From: Owenia fusiformis
Taxonomy: Eukaryota; Annelida; Polychaeta; Sabellida; Oweniidae
Direction: 5' to 3'
Assembly: GCA_903813345.2 (NCBI GenBank)
Contig: CAIIXF020000007.1
Location: forward strand, 35,926,538 to 35,990,537
Length of the DNA stretch: 64,000 nt
Made by a program: the position numbers and the translations under genes. The notes under the pieces were generated by a model. The model worked only from the letters and a program-made list of their open reading frames with translations, had not been told where the DNA came from and made no database searches. Each line of letters starts with the position of its first letter. The stretch's first letter is position 1. Shown here piece by piece: positions 1 to 12,540 of this stretch.

Positions 1-102
1 CACATGTGTAAGTGGAACACATGTGTAAGTGGAACATATATGTAGGTGGAACACCTGAGTAAGTGGAACACATGTGTAAGTGGAACACATGTGTAAGTGG
101 AA
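1..102. repeat. 17-bp tandem repeat, 6 copies, continuing off the left edge
   Basis: The unit is CACATGTGTAAGTGGAA. Downstream, inverted matches (GTTCCACTT at 130-138 and 150-156) suggest the array derives from the end of an inverted-repeat element. Confidence 0.9.
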
Positions 103-179
103 CATCTATGCTAGTCCTCCACTTGGGAAATGTTCCACTTGTACATTAAGTTCCACTAAAAATACTTTCCAGCAAACAG

Positions 180-335
180 ACCACTGAGACTGGTCAAAAG
201 TGTTTGGATTAGCGCTGGTGTTCATATTTTCTGGTGTTCATATTTTCTTAATATGTAAATCAACGGGAACAAAGAAAAAGTGTTCACATTGAGAGGTGTT
301 TGACTAAAAGAGGTGTTCAGATATACAGGTTTTAG
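180..335. mobile_element. Pogo-like MITE remnant (TACAGTAAAACCTG family)
   Basis: It has the family pattern GGTCAAAAGTGTTTGGATTAG, GTGTTCATATTT, AAAAAGTGTTCACATTGAGAGG and TGTTCAGATATACAGGTTTT. The left terminus is missing and the right one has lost the final ACTGTA. Confidence 0.6.
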
Positions 336-649
336 TTTAGTCTTTTCTTTATCATTAACTCATATACACTCTATTTCAAACATTATGTACATTCAAGATA
401 TATTTTCCATATGGTTCCTGTCTTAAGTTTATTGTGAGTTAATGTCTAGGCCAGCTGTATTGTATCCTATAACATATCTCATTAAGGAAGAATTGTAAAC
501 AATCAGATTCCAGTTTTAGTTTTTATTGAAGATATAAATGGTGAACTAAGACTTCTAAGCCCTCAGTGCCTTTCTTTACCATAAGTCAAGATGGCATATA
601 TGCAAAAGGAGTATAGAACAGAGTCTCTGAAAAGGCATCATGCAACCGT

Positions 650-785
650 GATCTCCCGAGGGTGATTGGATCCCAGTATAGTTTCGAGATCCCGAGGGTC
701 ATTAGATCCCAGTATAGTTTCAAGATCTTTTGATCTCCCGAGGGTGATTGGATCCCAGTATAGTTTCAAGATCTTTTGATCAGTA
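650..785. repeat. GATCTCCCGAGGG tandem repeat, ~3 copies
   Basis: Units of about 40-52 bp carry GATCTCCCGAGGGTGATTGG, ATCCCAGTATAGTTTC and AAGATCTTTTGATC. The middle copy is shortened. Confidence 0.85.
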
Positions 786-3687
786 TAGAGATTTTGGTTA
801 TAATAGTACCTTAATGTTCATCTCCGGATCAACTATTTAGTTGCAAGTTGAACATTATGGTAACATTAATACCCGATCGCTCCATGTGAGTTAAAACACT
901 GCATGCTGGGAGTTAATCTACCTTGCCCCATTATATATTTTTATACATTTTTATGCATTATACCATTTATAGAAGGAAACTTGTATGTATTGAGCCAGGT
1001 TGACCAAATGATGAGGCAACATTACAAAAAGACCCAATATAACATATTTATTCAAAACTTTTGCCAATTATTATCTTATTCCAATTCATCAGAGGGATTA
1101 TTCACGTGGATAATCTGTAGTATAAATCCAAATGAACTCTGTAAAGGTGAAATGTACATATAAAGGTAAAGGTATACTATATATATCATGGATTGTTTGC
1201 ATGACATGTTTTTCATATGGGTTGGTTGACCCATAGTTTGGAAAAATGCAATACTAATTCAGTACCACGTATGAAAATGCAGGCTTTGTTTTTTTCATTT
1301 TAGGCCGATTCATTTTGCTATGTCATATACCAGAAAATAAAATTATGCCAAAAGGTTTTTATCTCACATTAATAAGAGTTTTATGTTCTAACAAATAATT
1401 TAATTTAAAACCACTTTTCAAAATCCAAACATGCCAAGGGAACCCTTTTTGGAATCATAGCGTGCAACATATTTCAATTTGGCTCTATTCTGTGATTTTG
1501 GCTCCCGCATTTAGCCTTGAAGCAGCTATACAAGTCTAATATTGATATTGCAAATTGAAAGTAAGCGAAGTTGCTTAAAGTTGCCTAAGACCTATTGACA
1601 AAAGCGTTGTACAAAAATTTAATCCCTTGAATCCAAACACGAACAGTTGCGATTCAATTCACAAACTTTTCAATTATTCACAATTTCTAAATTTCTTTTT
1701 AGATAACATAGCCGAACAAGGAAATAATTATAATACAAGTGTTAATAAAGGAAGTACTTTAAATGCCTGCGTTCAAAAATAGATTTTTGAAACATTCAAA
1801 AAATGTTATATAGTTTGACACATATTTTACGTGAAAAACATCAAATAGAATTTCTAAACAGGAAATGTCTGAATTGAAACATGCCAACAAATTCAATAAT
1901 TTTCAATTTCAATTCAACATGTGAAATTTTAAATTACTTTTAAATGATATTTTAAACAACAAAATTATCTTTTTCATATCTTCTATGATTTATTTTGTAT
2001 TTGTCAAACAGATTTAGGGACATTAGGATGGTGTACAAAGTCTACAATTACTATTTTAGAAAAAGAACATGGTGAAGCAAATAATAGTTGAATACCTGCG
2101 TCTTGACATATTGACACATATAAACGGCTTAAGTTGATAACGCCCTCGGGGAAAATACGACATACCATAAAGAAACACGAATGCATTTTTTGAGAAAAAA
2201 CATCTCAACATTCTTGAACAGATTATTTTAGAAAATGATCCATTTAAATCGAAAAGACCACAACAAAATGACAATCCATAAGTGGCATATCAAACGTGAT
2301 ATTCAATCATTTTAATCCTCAAGTGGTATACCAATCCACAGAGAGAGAAAGACAGACGGAAAGAGTCACGATGACCTCCAATGTCACGAAGACCCCCAAG
2401 AATCTAAAACAGTAAATGGAACTCGCAGACAAACAACATAACACACTGACATTAAACATATTAGTTAACATAATGCAATTAGACATCTATTCAATTATGT
2501 AAAACCCAGACTCAGATATTCAATTATTCCTGACAACTGCACTATTCACCCTTGGTATACACAGCCACCGATAATGGACCCAGTATGTATATAGGTACGA
2601 TTTAGTGAACGGGTGGTGCCAAAAGTTGTTTTTAAATTGAAATTACCTATATCCCAAAGTGATTATCTACTGCAGGATTTTAACTTAAACTATACTCTTA
2701 AAATGAGAGATGATTTTTAGATCTCGCTGACATCAACCTAAAATTCAGGAAAATCATGTAAAATTGTATGTCCATTTCCTGGCCATATGTAGCCTCACAT
2801 TTATACTCCTATAAAAGGCCACAAACGCTACATTTGAGATTGTAAGCCTTCAAAACATCAAATCATCTGCAATACTAAGAGTGAAGAACAAACGATGAGA
2901 AGTCAGGGTAATATTCTAAAGCATTCAGCCAAAACAACAGGGTGTAATATATCGCAAGAAACAATGGATTGGTAATCTGAGGAAACAGATCCTATACAGA
3001 TTAACAACAACGAAATGTTCCTTAAAAGGGTGATTGTGTAATATACACCTGACCACAAAATACCTTCACACCCTTAACTAGCACTAACAGTTTTGCTAAT
3101 CAGGGGTTAAAAGAAACTTCGTCAAGCTAGGAATTCCATTACTCTGCATTCGTTCGACTTTGCTTCTTAAAAGAGAGCTTCGTCTTTGTCTAGTTATAAC
3201 TGCGTGCAGGGTAGAATTCTTATTTTGATGGCATAGTATCCATGGTTACAGCTATTGCTTCGGGAATTCTCCACTTTATGAAGATTCTGATTCCAATAAT
3301 AAAACTGCTTCTTATGAGACTTAAAAGGAATGAAGTCTAAAATATGTTGTATTAGAACTATAGCTCCAAGCTCTGCATGAGCGTAGACAGACAACATTCC
3401 ACCTTTCAGATGTAAGTCACACCAATAGAGAACAAAAGATAGGATAATCTATTGAGGACAAAAATCTAATATCTTACAGTCGTGCAATCACGCAATTTTG
3501 CGAAACAGGTTTATGTCTTATTAGGTTCGTTCATTTTTTATTAGGTTCGACTTGTGATTAAGCACAAACACCATACAATGTAACTGCCATGTTTCATAAC
3601 AATCTACTAAGATCACATATACAACAAAGAAGAAATAGAATATCCAGATATGTAAATATATATATAACTATGCACCATATGTACCCA

Positions 3688-4025
3688 TTTTGCTGCACCT
3701 ATATGCACCGGTATTGCTACACCAGTATACCTATATGCACCAGTATTGCTGCACCTATATGCACCAGTATTGCTACACCAAAATGCACCAGTATTGCTGC
3801 ACCTATATGCACCAGTATTGCTACACCTATATGCACCAGTATTGCTATACCAAAATGCACCAGTATTGCTGCACCTATATGCAACAGTATTGCTGCACCT
3901 ATATGCACCAGTATTGCTACACCAAAATGCACCAGTATTGGTGCACCTATATGCACCAGTATTGCTACACCTATATGCACCAGTATTGCTACACCTAATT
4001 GTACCAGAATATCGCTGCACCAATA
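3688..4025. repeat. 24-bp minisatellite, ~14 copies
   Basis: The unit is TATATGCACCAGTATTGCTACACC, alternating with a CCAAAATGCACCAG variant. Because 24 is a multiple of three and no unit has a stop in several frames, both strands carry open frames of 87-157 codons. These are by-products. Confidence 0.93.
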
Positions 4026-4241
4026 TGGCCAGTACTACAACACGGTCTTCATCAAACTTTAGCTCATGTTGGCATTATTATACTGTCTCTATCCTTTGAG
4101 AAAAAGTGATATTTTAGAAGTAGGATTAATCGAACTTAATTCTATTTATCTGACACATGTCATCTTATGACATTTAAAGAGTTAATAAAAGTGAACCCAT
4201 GGAGTGCATCGTCGTGAACATTCAATTCTTATGGAAATATA

Positions 4242-4450
4242 AGGCCCGTAGCCAGGGGAGGGGGGGGGGGGTGTTGAGGGGTTCAGGCAAACTGCAAACT
4301 TCCCTGACCAAATATCCTTTCAAAATCATGCATTCTTCACCATTTGAGCACTTAATATGTGATTTTGGGCTAAATTAGTCAAAGTGAACCACCCTTGGAT
4401 TTTATTTGAAAAGTGAACCCCCTTGGCAAAAGCTGGCTATGGACCTGTGC
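4242..4450. mobile_element. CGTAGCCAG MITE
   Basis: It starts GGCCCGTAGCCAGG with a poly-G run, has the family core (TTTCAAAATCATGCA, CACCATTTGAGCACTT, GTGATTTTGGGC, GTGAACCCCCTTGGC) and ends CTGGCTATGGACCTG. Confidence 0.85.
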
Positions 4451-6756
4451 ACCCCCCCCCCCTCCCTCTTACAAATACATTGAGCTCATTGACTTATCAT
4501 GAGAAAACTATCAAATAATCAAGGACTAATATTCATTCATAAACATCCAGACACAACTAATAGAACTCCAGGAGCATGTTGCAATTACAATTATCCAGGA
4601 ATATTATTCTGCAATATTAAAGAATCAATAGCTTGAATTCCATTATGGACTTTTGTTTTACAATGCAATATTATTTTTCATTTTGACATTAAAATCATTC
4701 AGCCATTATGAAGCATTTTTTTGCACCCTTACTATCTATCTCTCGTATCAGATGTGCCGGGTGAGAAACATTTCACTACCCCCCAAGCGAGATCTGTCAG
4801 GAGGGTAAATAGATGGAGTCACAGGTTCAGGGTCTGACTAGCATTGAATTGAATTGAATTGAAGGAGATTCCAAGGTTAGTCATGACGCTTATCGTTTCA
4901 ATTATGCCATCGAAACACTGCTAATTGCGCAGATTAAACCCTCAAACACAAGCAATTTTTTACAATCATACAGCTTCTTATCTGCGATATTTATTAGCCA
5001 GAAAATATTTATATCAGGTACTTGAGGGATTCTAAATGAGTTGTCGAATCATCTACCCAAGATAAGTGCATGGAGACTTATTACCATGAAAACTGGTGAC
5101 ATTTTGCTCATCAGAATCTCATTAGAGTTAGCCTGATTAAGAGAAAACGCACTTTCGTTACAAGTGCAGATTTCAAAAGATAGCGTCTGAAATAACCGCG
5201 TGGCATGTCAGGGAGATTGGTTTTGATAAATCCGCTGAAGTATAATCAAGTATCAAGGAGATAATTAAAGTCACTATTATATTATGAAATATGGCTTAGA
5301 TTTTCTATTATCAACAGAAATTACACTTCATTAGACACCATTCGGAAAGATTGTGTTGAAGTCTTTGATGTATACCTTGTTTTTAAAAATCAATATACCT
5401 TACCAAAATATAGATAAGACATAAAAACATTCAGGAGGGATATACAACCCCTCCACAATTACTTAATAGTCTTAAGGATGCCTTACATAGTAAGAGGGAT
5501 GCCTACTAGTTTTAAGTCATCCTTGGAGGATGGTTTTAAGTACCATAGTCTTTAAGAACACCTCTCATTTCTGTGTGAAAAACTAATCGAATAACCAGGT
5601 TGAAGGATGACAATTCATACACAGGCCTAATATCATATCATTCTCACATCATTGTTTAATGTTAAGATATCAGACTTTTAATTGTAATCTATCCCTTAAA
5701 AGACGTCATAGCTATTCAGAGTCGAAGACATTTACATAACTACATGACGTTGATACCTTAAAACAGAGTTTCTCCGCCCATTTTCTTACATAACAATGTT
5801 ATATGAAACTCTAAAACACGGCAGTTCTCCACCCGCACTCTATATTAATCCCATATCGAGCTAATCCAAAATGCTAAACTAATACCATAATATTTGAAAC
5901 ATGGAGAGAACCAAGAAGTTACATTGCCATTCTTTGGACAAGAGGATTTAACATGGGTCTATAATTGACGGGGACAAAAGTCACACATGTACAAATCTTT
6001 GCACTTCTATTTTGGTTTTAAACCGTTTAAAATCTGGGTGAATTCAATACAGTGAAGAAATGTTGTCCAAGATTTGATCTTTATCATAAATATTGACTGA
6101 GAGTTGCTCTTTTTGGATACAGTGTAAAAATATTGGGTTTTAGTAAGACTTCGGCATAATATTTTACAATGTGAAGTATTCTTTTGCAATATACTTATTT
6201 ATATAAGAATTTATATTGGGATCTTAACTTGCGAGAAAATCCCAACGTGGGGAAATAATTTTCAAGTAATTTAAACTGGAGAACCATTCAGATTATACCA
6301 CACACATTTCAATATTACTAGCAATATTACTCGCAAGAAATAAAAATAGAAAAACACTCAACCTTTTAAGGTCCCACTTGAATCGAAAGTCAAACATTTC
6401 AAATGAAACTCCAAACTGAAGCAGGACATTTTATACTCTTAGTTTGTATACAAAGTGTCTAGGTGTTACAAAGTGGCCGGATGTATCAAATATATTTTTT
6501 TCTGAATGTAGCATAACAATTTATTTTTATTAGAAATATTTGGCTAATTAGTTAATGCTACAAAGTTACATAGGTTGGACCTCACACCATTTTCCTTCCT
6601 CATAGACAGGGTACATAGTCCTGGACCCCCACCCCCTTATATATACAGATGAATTTTGAGGATGGGTGTTCAGGGTTTGATGCCAGACTGGAGTAGAGGT
6701 TACCACAAGGGGATGTAAGGCATGAGTCTTGTTTCAAACCCGAATGCATACTTCTC

Positions 6757-6977
6757 CAGGCCCGTAGCCAGGATTTGCCAAGGGGGGTTCAGTTCTCAAA
6801 AATTTCCAGGGGGAGTTTCACCACATTTGACAATTTAGGCCCAAATATGACTAAAATCACTTGAGAAGTGCTCAAAATGGTGAAAAAATGCATGATTTTG
6901 AAAGAATTTTTGGCCGGGGGGGGGGGGGGGGGCGGGGGTTCACCCGAAACCTGCAAACCCCCCTGGCTACGGGCCTG
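6757..6977. mobile_element. CGTAGCCAG MITE, full length
   Basis: It has perfect 15-bp terminal inverted repeats CAGGCCCGTAGCCAG and CTGGCTACGGGCCTG, and a 16-bp G run. The core is inverted relative to the 4.2-kb copy. TTCTC occurs immediately left and one base to the right. Confidence 0.9.
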
Positions 6978-7169
6978 GTTCTCCTTCCACTATGATATGC
7001 AGTAGTGTTCAGATAAGACAGATTTTACTGTATCTGTATATATTACATAAGAACTTTATGGTTTCTGCATCGCATGAATTCAAAGACATCGAAATATGAA
7101 CACTTTTGTGGGATCCAAGCCATGTTCCAATCAAACTTTTCTTATAATATACATCATATCAGGACTTAC

Positions 7170-7327
7170 TGTTGACATAGATTGATGAGGTCTTTATCTG
7201 TTGTGTTGGGAGTGAGGCCACGGATGTAGAGGTTTGTACGGCTAAGTTGTTCCCCAGAGCTATTACTGGACTGACTGCTTGTGGTATTGGGGCTGGCGGC
7301 AGGCATAGTGCGGCTAGATGGGTAGGT
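7170..7327 (-). CDS. RBMS/shep-family gene, coding exon 3 (linker and start of RRM1)
   Basis: Exon of 158 nt: 52 codons plus 2 nt, acceptor TTTGCAG|ACCTAC, donor CAACA|GTAAGT. A Ser/Asn-rich linker leads into [14 protein letters not shown] and then [24 protein letters not shown] is the diagnostic entry to the first RNA-recognition motif of the RBMS1-3/shep/SUP-26 family; LYIRGL is RNP2. These proteins bind single-stranded A/U-rich nucleic acid through two RRMs and regulate mRNA stability and splicing (family knowledge). TTDKDL is closer to fly shep than to human RBMS, which has TTDQDL. The exon ends inside the codon before the expected YG-I of RRM1. RNP1 (the KGYGFVDF region) and RRM2 were not found in the remaining 7.1 kb, so the gene continues past the left edge. 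Confidence 0.93.
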
Positions 7328-7657
7328 CTGCAAATATACAATATACACGACATTAACATCTATGCATTTACGATTAGACAGTCATATCATTAATATAAAG
7401 ATTACCGTGTAGTTATTATTACAAAGATATTTAAACTTGAATATTGAAACTGATTTAGTCAAAGTTGGACTGAAACTTTTTCAAATTCAACAATAAGATT
7501 ATGAAACAAGGAAGAGTTTCATGTCATGTCATAAATAGGGATGGTTTTCATGTCATATCAAAAATTACAGCACATGACATCCTTAAAAAGTTAGAATATG
7601 ACATCATTATTTCACATTATAGTAAAACAAAGAAGTACTGTAATATTGATTACAGTA

Positions 7658-7839
7658 TACAGTAAAACTGTATATCTGAACACCTCTCTAATCCAACATC
7701 TTTCATTGTGAACACTTTTTCTTCATCATTACTTTCAAATCCTCCATTGATTCTGATATTAGGAAACCTTGAAATGTGAACACCTGCTAATCTGAACACT
7801 AATGACTGGTCAAAATTGTGTTCGGATTAAACAGGTTTA
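7658..7839. mobile_element. Pogo-like MITE (TACAGTAAAACCTG family)
   Basis: The left end is TACAGTAAAACTGTATATC. The interior has TGAACACCTCT, TGTGAACACTTTTT and TGTGAACACCTGCTAATCTG. The right end GTGTTCGGATTAAACAGGTTT lacks the last bases. The ends begin with TA plus CAGT, as in Tc1/mariner-pogo elements. Confidence 0.8.
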
Positions 7840-9604
7840 AATGTGTCGTCAAACCTCATCCAATACGCTGATTCAGTAGTAATTTCATGAATTGGTATAA
7901 TCGCACTTTGTCTTATAACATTGAGTCATTCACTCCCTTTAGTAGAAATTGTTACGAATGCCAAATAAAACGCCTGAATAATTAATGCCAAATGTAGCAG
8001 CACTCTCATAACAAAGAATAAGCAATCGGTGAAGAAATATTAGAAACACAAACAGAAATAACCCACATTTGGTTAAATCATAAGATTTCCAAAGCAATGA
8101 TATGAAATATGTGACGCAAGAAAATCCATATGATCGTACTAATGATCTCATTTTATAGTTTGACTCATTCAAGGGATCAGTTATCTCATCCGAACTATTA
8201 TGCGGTATTCATGGCACGACAATCTCATTGTTGTTTATCACTGCAATATCATGATCTTTACCAATGGGATTGTAACTCACATTCCCGGAGTTTTCGTAAT
8301 AATAGTCAAGCATAAAGCATGTTATTTTTGCATACTTTACATTTGGGCATGATATGGGCTCCAGGTATCTCAAATAGGAGGTGGGGGGGGTGTTTAATAT
8401 TAAAGAGGGGCGGGGAATTGCAGCAATGTGAAATGCACTAATATTTGAAAAAAACATTCATTCTGATTATATTATTACCCTGATAGCAATATACACATAT
8501 AATAAGCAATATCGGAAGCTAGTCATCAATTAATTATAATTTTCATACAGTGTGCTGAATGGGCATATTTAGCCAGCAGTCCGCAAGTTAGCAAATCTAA
8601 AATGGTGCAACGACAAGAAGAATAGATACGTAGATCTTGAACATTACAAGGGAAGCTACCATATGGAATGATTCATAAATTCATATAGGGAGAGAGAGTC
8701 CTAGTTTGTTCGATGATTAATTTAATATAAATGCACGAAAGCATCATAAGAGGATATCTCATTTTCATTATAGTCTTTTCCATCGGCGCTTTTTCCTGAG
8801 TGAAATAAATGTATTTTATCTCCATTGTTGTCCTATCTCTGTTATGAGCTATATATAATGTAATAATACTATACTGTCAGTGCAATATCTCGTAAATTAC
8901 TATCGAAGAGTCTTAGTTAAGCCAAAGAGACTCCAGCAAAACAATTGCAAATTACATAGAACAAATGAAAATATTTCAGAGCTCCCGTGATATCTTGTCT
9001 TTAACAGTAATGAAAACATGAACTGAGACATGCAAAAACATATTTAATCACTTGTAGCCATCACAGAAAATTAAGGAAACCTACAGGGAACTGTCTCAAT
9101 AAAAGCCGCAAAGAAGAATTGGCCATGGGTAATCTTATCTCAAAAACTAAATGCAAGGGGCAAAACTAGAAAGAGTAAAAAACAAGCTCTGATTGAGAAA
9201 AAAGGAGCTAATATGTCCAATTTAGCTTCTTTTCAGACATTCTATATAAAAATTGACATTTGTACAAAATTTAATATTCTCTTAGTCAGCTGATACGAGC
9301 ATCAAATATATTGAAACCCATGAAAAAAATATAACATACATCTTGTTTCTCCGCCCTAAAACATACGCAAATGAGAATTTTCAAACAATAAAATAACAGA
9401 GATGTGAATTCCATATACCAAATTGTAACAAAATTGCAGGAAATGCACCAAATCGAAGTAAAAGAGACTAATATTAAGCCTGGTAAGGGTGTTGTTTCGT
9501 TCGAGGGTGAATACAAGTCTGTGAGCAATCAATGGGTTTTAATCTTACATCACCAGTCACAATGACACCAGAATGGGGAAGTTATAATGAGCAATGCCAA
9601 TCAA

Positions 9605-9800
9605 ACTGTCATGTGGGAGAACCCTTGCACCAAGAATGAGACCCCTTGAGCTAAGAACATATCTCTGCGCTTGCATATAGAATGGGGGTGAGTCTCTGCC
9701 TGCTGGTTGACTTGTCATATGGGAGACCCTATTATACCAAGGAGGAGACCTGTATACCAAGACTAGAGGTTTGCATTTGCACACAGAAGGGGGGGGGGGA
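9605..9800. repeat. Diverged ~105-bp direct duplication
   Basis: CTGTCATGTGGGAGAACCC and CTTGTCATATGGGAGACCC each open a block with ACCAAG, GAGACC and a GCATATAGAATGGGGG/GCACACAGAAGGGGG ending. Confidence 0.7.
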
Positions 9801-11340
9801 TATGTGGAGGGGGGATTGATGAGGTATTCCAAACTGACACAACTATGAATAGCTAAAGTACATCTTGTTGCATTCTTTCCTTAAATGCCATGGTAACTGA
9901 TACAAACATAAGACACTTTTATGGGCTACACCAGAAACATCCATGTTTATGGGATGTTTTTTGCTTCCATCCAAGGACATCACTTGTCGTTTATCCCCCT
10001 ATTTACAGAATGAGTATCCATTTCCATTCAATCATGTTTCCATATTAGACAATACGGAATTAAATCACAAATCACATAATCATGATTAATTCAATTCCAG
10101 GAATAGATCTAACTTCTTGGATAGGTTTTCTTGACCTGTTAATGACTGTAAACATGTGATGTCTGGGGTGTCTCATACTTGAACATTGTTAGAGAATCAT
10201 GAAACAGTGATGAGACACCATTAAAGCCTGAGATAACTCAACTGTCAGCAATATACAATGAAGTAGTTACTAATATAAGCATCCTGGAACAAATTTTTGC
10301 AAAACTCCAAAGTATCATCCCTACAAACAATCATCAAATAATATATTCCCGAATTATCCAAAAATGCTTGTAATTGTATAGTTGATAAAATTCAGCCGAG
10401 GAAATGTGAAAATTAATGAGAAAAGGGCAGAGAAAGATAATATCAGAATGAATCATACCCTGATGAGTTAGACTTTGTATCTACAAAACCAGAACTGGCA
10501 CTTCCAAGTAGACACCACTAATGGCTGATTCAAAACAGTTTCTATTTCGAGTTTAGACTTTTGGATTAATAGATAATCGCACAATAATTGGCAAAACTGT
10601 TTGATTCTCTCCCGGAAAATCGAATCCGAGAACCTTGATGTGGAAATAAAGACAGCCATGATGAGATCATTAAATATACACATGATGGATTATTCTATTA
10701 AAATCACACAATTTCCTTTCGTTTAATTACTTTCACACCTTCAAAGGGTGCTACATACAAACATGCATTTAATTAAACTGATGTTCATATCGTAACGGAC
10801 AACAAGACTTGACATTTGAATCTACTTTATAATATCCATTCAAGTAGTATCAAAATCGATAGTATATTCATCCTATTATTGAAAAACATCCTTCTGTTCT
10901 AATGTCGACTAATCATTTACATAATTATCAATATGGCTAGAGCTGTCATCACGATGATCAAATCACATATATATTGGACTGATACAATATTTGCAGTGAG
11001 CCCAAAACATGCGAAGGCACATGTTCGGTTAAAAACGTTATTGGGGCAATATATAGGTTGATTGTTTTGACAAATGGCTATTATTTTATGTTGGATGTAA
11101 ATATATTCTAAACCTTTCTTATAGTATAAACAATACAGTGCCCCACTGTTTGGTGTTTAGTTATCATGGTATGCCAAGATAAGGGTACATAGCCCCCCCC
11201 CCCTGGTATTTAGTTATCATGGTATAAGCAGATAAGAGTACCCTGGGACAGAAGAAAATCTATATCAGTAACCAATATCAGAATCAGCTGTTTCACTGTT
11301 TCAATTATGCTATAAATGCTCTAACATATGTAATGTACTA

Positions 11341-11403
11341 CAGGCCCGTAGCCAGGGGGGTTCACTCGGACCCATCGACCCCCCCCCCCTGGTTACAGGC
11401 CTG
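11341..11403. mobile_element. CGTAGCCAG MITE, minimal 63-bp copy
   Basis: Both termini are present (CAGGCCCGTAGCCAG and CTGGTTACAGGCCTG) with almost no interior. It is flanked by an exact 5-bp duplication, TACTA. Confidence 0.88.
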
Positions 11404-12194
11404 TACTATAAGCTGGTTGTTTTGACAGTTGCAAGCTAATCTTACTTTTCAATAATTCAATTTTGCTTCCTTAAAAGAAAGATTCATCTACCGAGAGTAC
11501 CAGACTCTGACACTGAAGAGAATGCCAATCTGTTTATGACCTAAATATTGTCTTATAAAAGTACCAAGGTTCTTAGGGAACTTATGCTTCTCATACTCAA
11601 ACAATATACCCCCTCCCTCCCTATCTGCTTCTATATGGAGGATGATCATGACATACACTGAAACACTCTAAATGAAAATGTTGAAAGGGTCATTATGATG
11701 GCAACTTAATTTCACAATGTGATTCAGAGTTCAAGGATATAATCTGGAAAATCAAACAAAATGACCAAAATGCCTCAAATTTCCATTCTTTTACCAGTTA
11801 TTTTATGCCTGAGTGTATTACATTGTATTACATGTACATGACACTCTCTTTTAAGAAACAAAATCAAAACCAATATATTGGAAAGACTGGAAAGAGTACT
11901 GTTATACAGTCTCCCCATCAATATTCATAACAGAGCCTTCCCATTTCCACTGTCCACTTAGCTCATTTTGCAGGCCTTAGGGGAAATGTTCTAAGTTACA
12001 TTTCTTTAAGGTGACCCAAGTAGAATGATTGATCTGGTATTCAGTCTTGAACACTAGTTCCAGACATGTACAAAGGTTAACTTTTGAACCTACCTTAATA
12101 TACTGGACTTTTCTAAGACAAATAGATGAAGTATCCAGGGAAACAATGTCATCTATGATATTAACTCCTTTAATATAAAGCTGATCGCATACAT

Positions 12195-12540
12195 GTACCA
12201 TAGAAGATTGTCCTGCTTTCTGAGGTCCTCTTATTGAGTATTCAACACTAATATGTCCTCTTTAACTAACTCCTTAAATATTTAATAGGTCATTAACACA
12301 CTTACCATAAAAATTGTCCTGATTTTTGAGGTCCTTCTATGTTTATATCCAAGAATAAATATATCCTCTTAAAGCCTATATTAACTCCTTAAATGTAAGA
12401 CTTACCATAAAAATTGTCCTGATTTTTGAGGTCCTTCTATGTTTATATCCAAGAATAAATATATCCTCTTTAAGCCTACACTAACTCCTTAAATAGACGA
12501 CTTACCATAAAATGTTGTCCTGGTTTTTGGTGTCCTCCTT
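12195..12540. repeat. ~101-bp tandem repeat, 3 copies plus a partial one
   Basis: Each unit has TTACCATAAAAATTGTCCTG, ATTTTTGAGGTCC, then ATATCCTCTTTAAGCCTA and AACTCCTTAAAT. The two central copies are nearly identical; the outer ones are diverged. On the minus strand the units carry an ATG|GTAAGT donor-like site. Confidence 0.88.

Larger units (their letters stand above)
1..7169 (-). other. Start of intron 3 (continues past the left edge)
   Basis: Downstream of exon 3. No frame resembling the second half of RRM1 or RRM2 was seen. It contains the 17-bp, 24-bp and GATCTCCCGAGGG repeats, a pogo-like remnant and two CGTAGCCAG elements. The stretches 800-3680 and 4460-6750 hold nothing I can name. 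Confidence 0.65.

Noticed and set aside
3589-4099. Overlapping open frames of 87-157 codons on both strands
   Set aside because: They are all produced by the stop-free 24-bp repeat; residue patterns (MHQYCCTY, GAYRCSNT) merely restate the unit.
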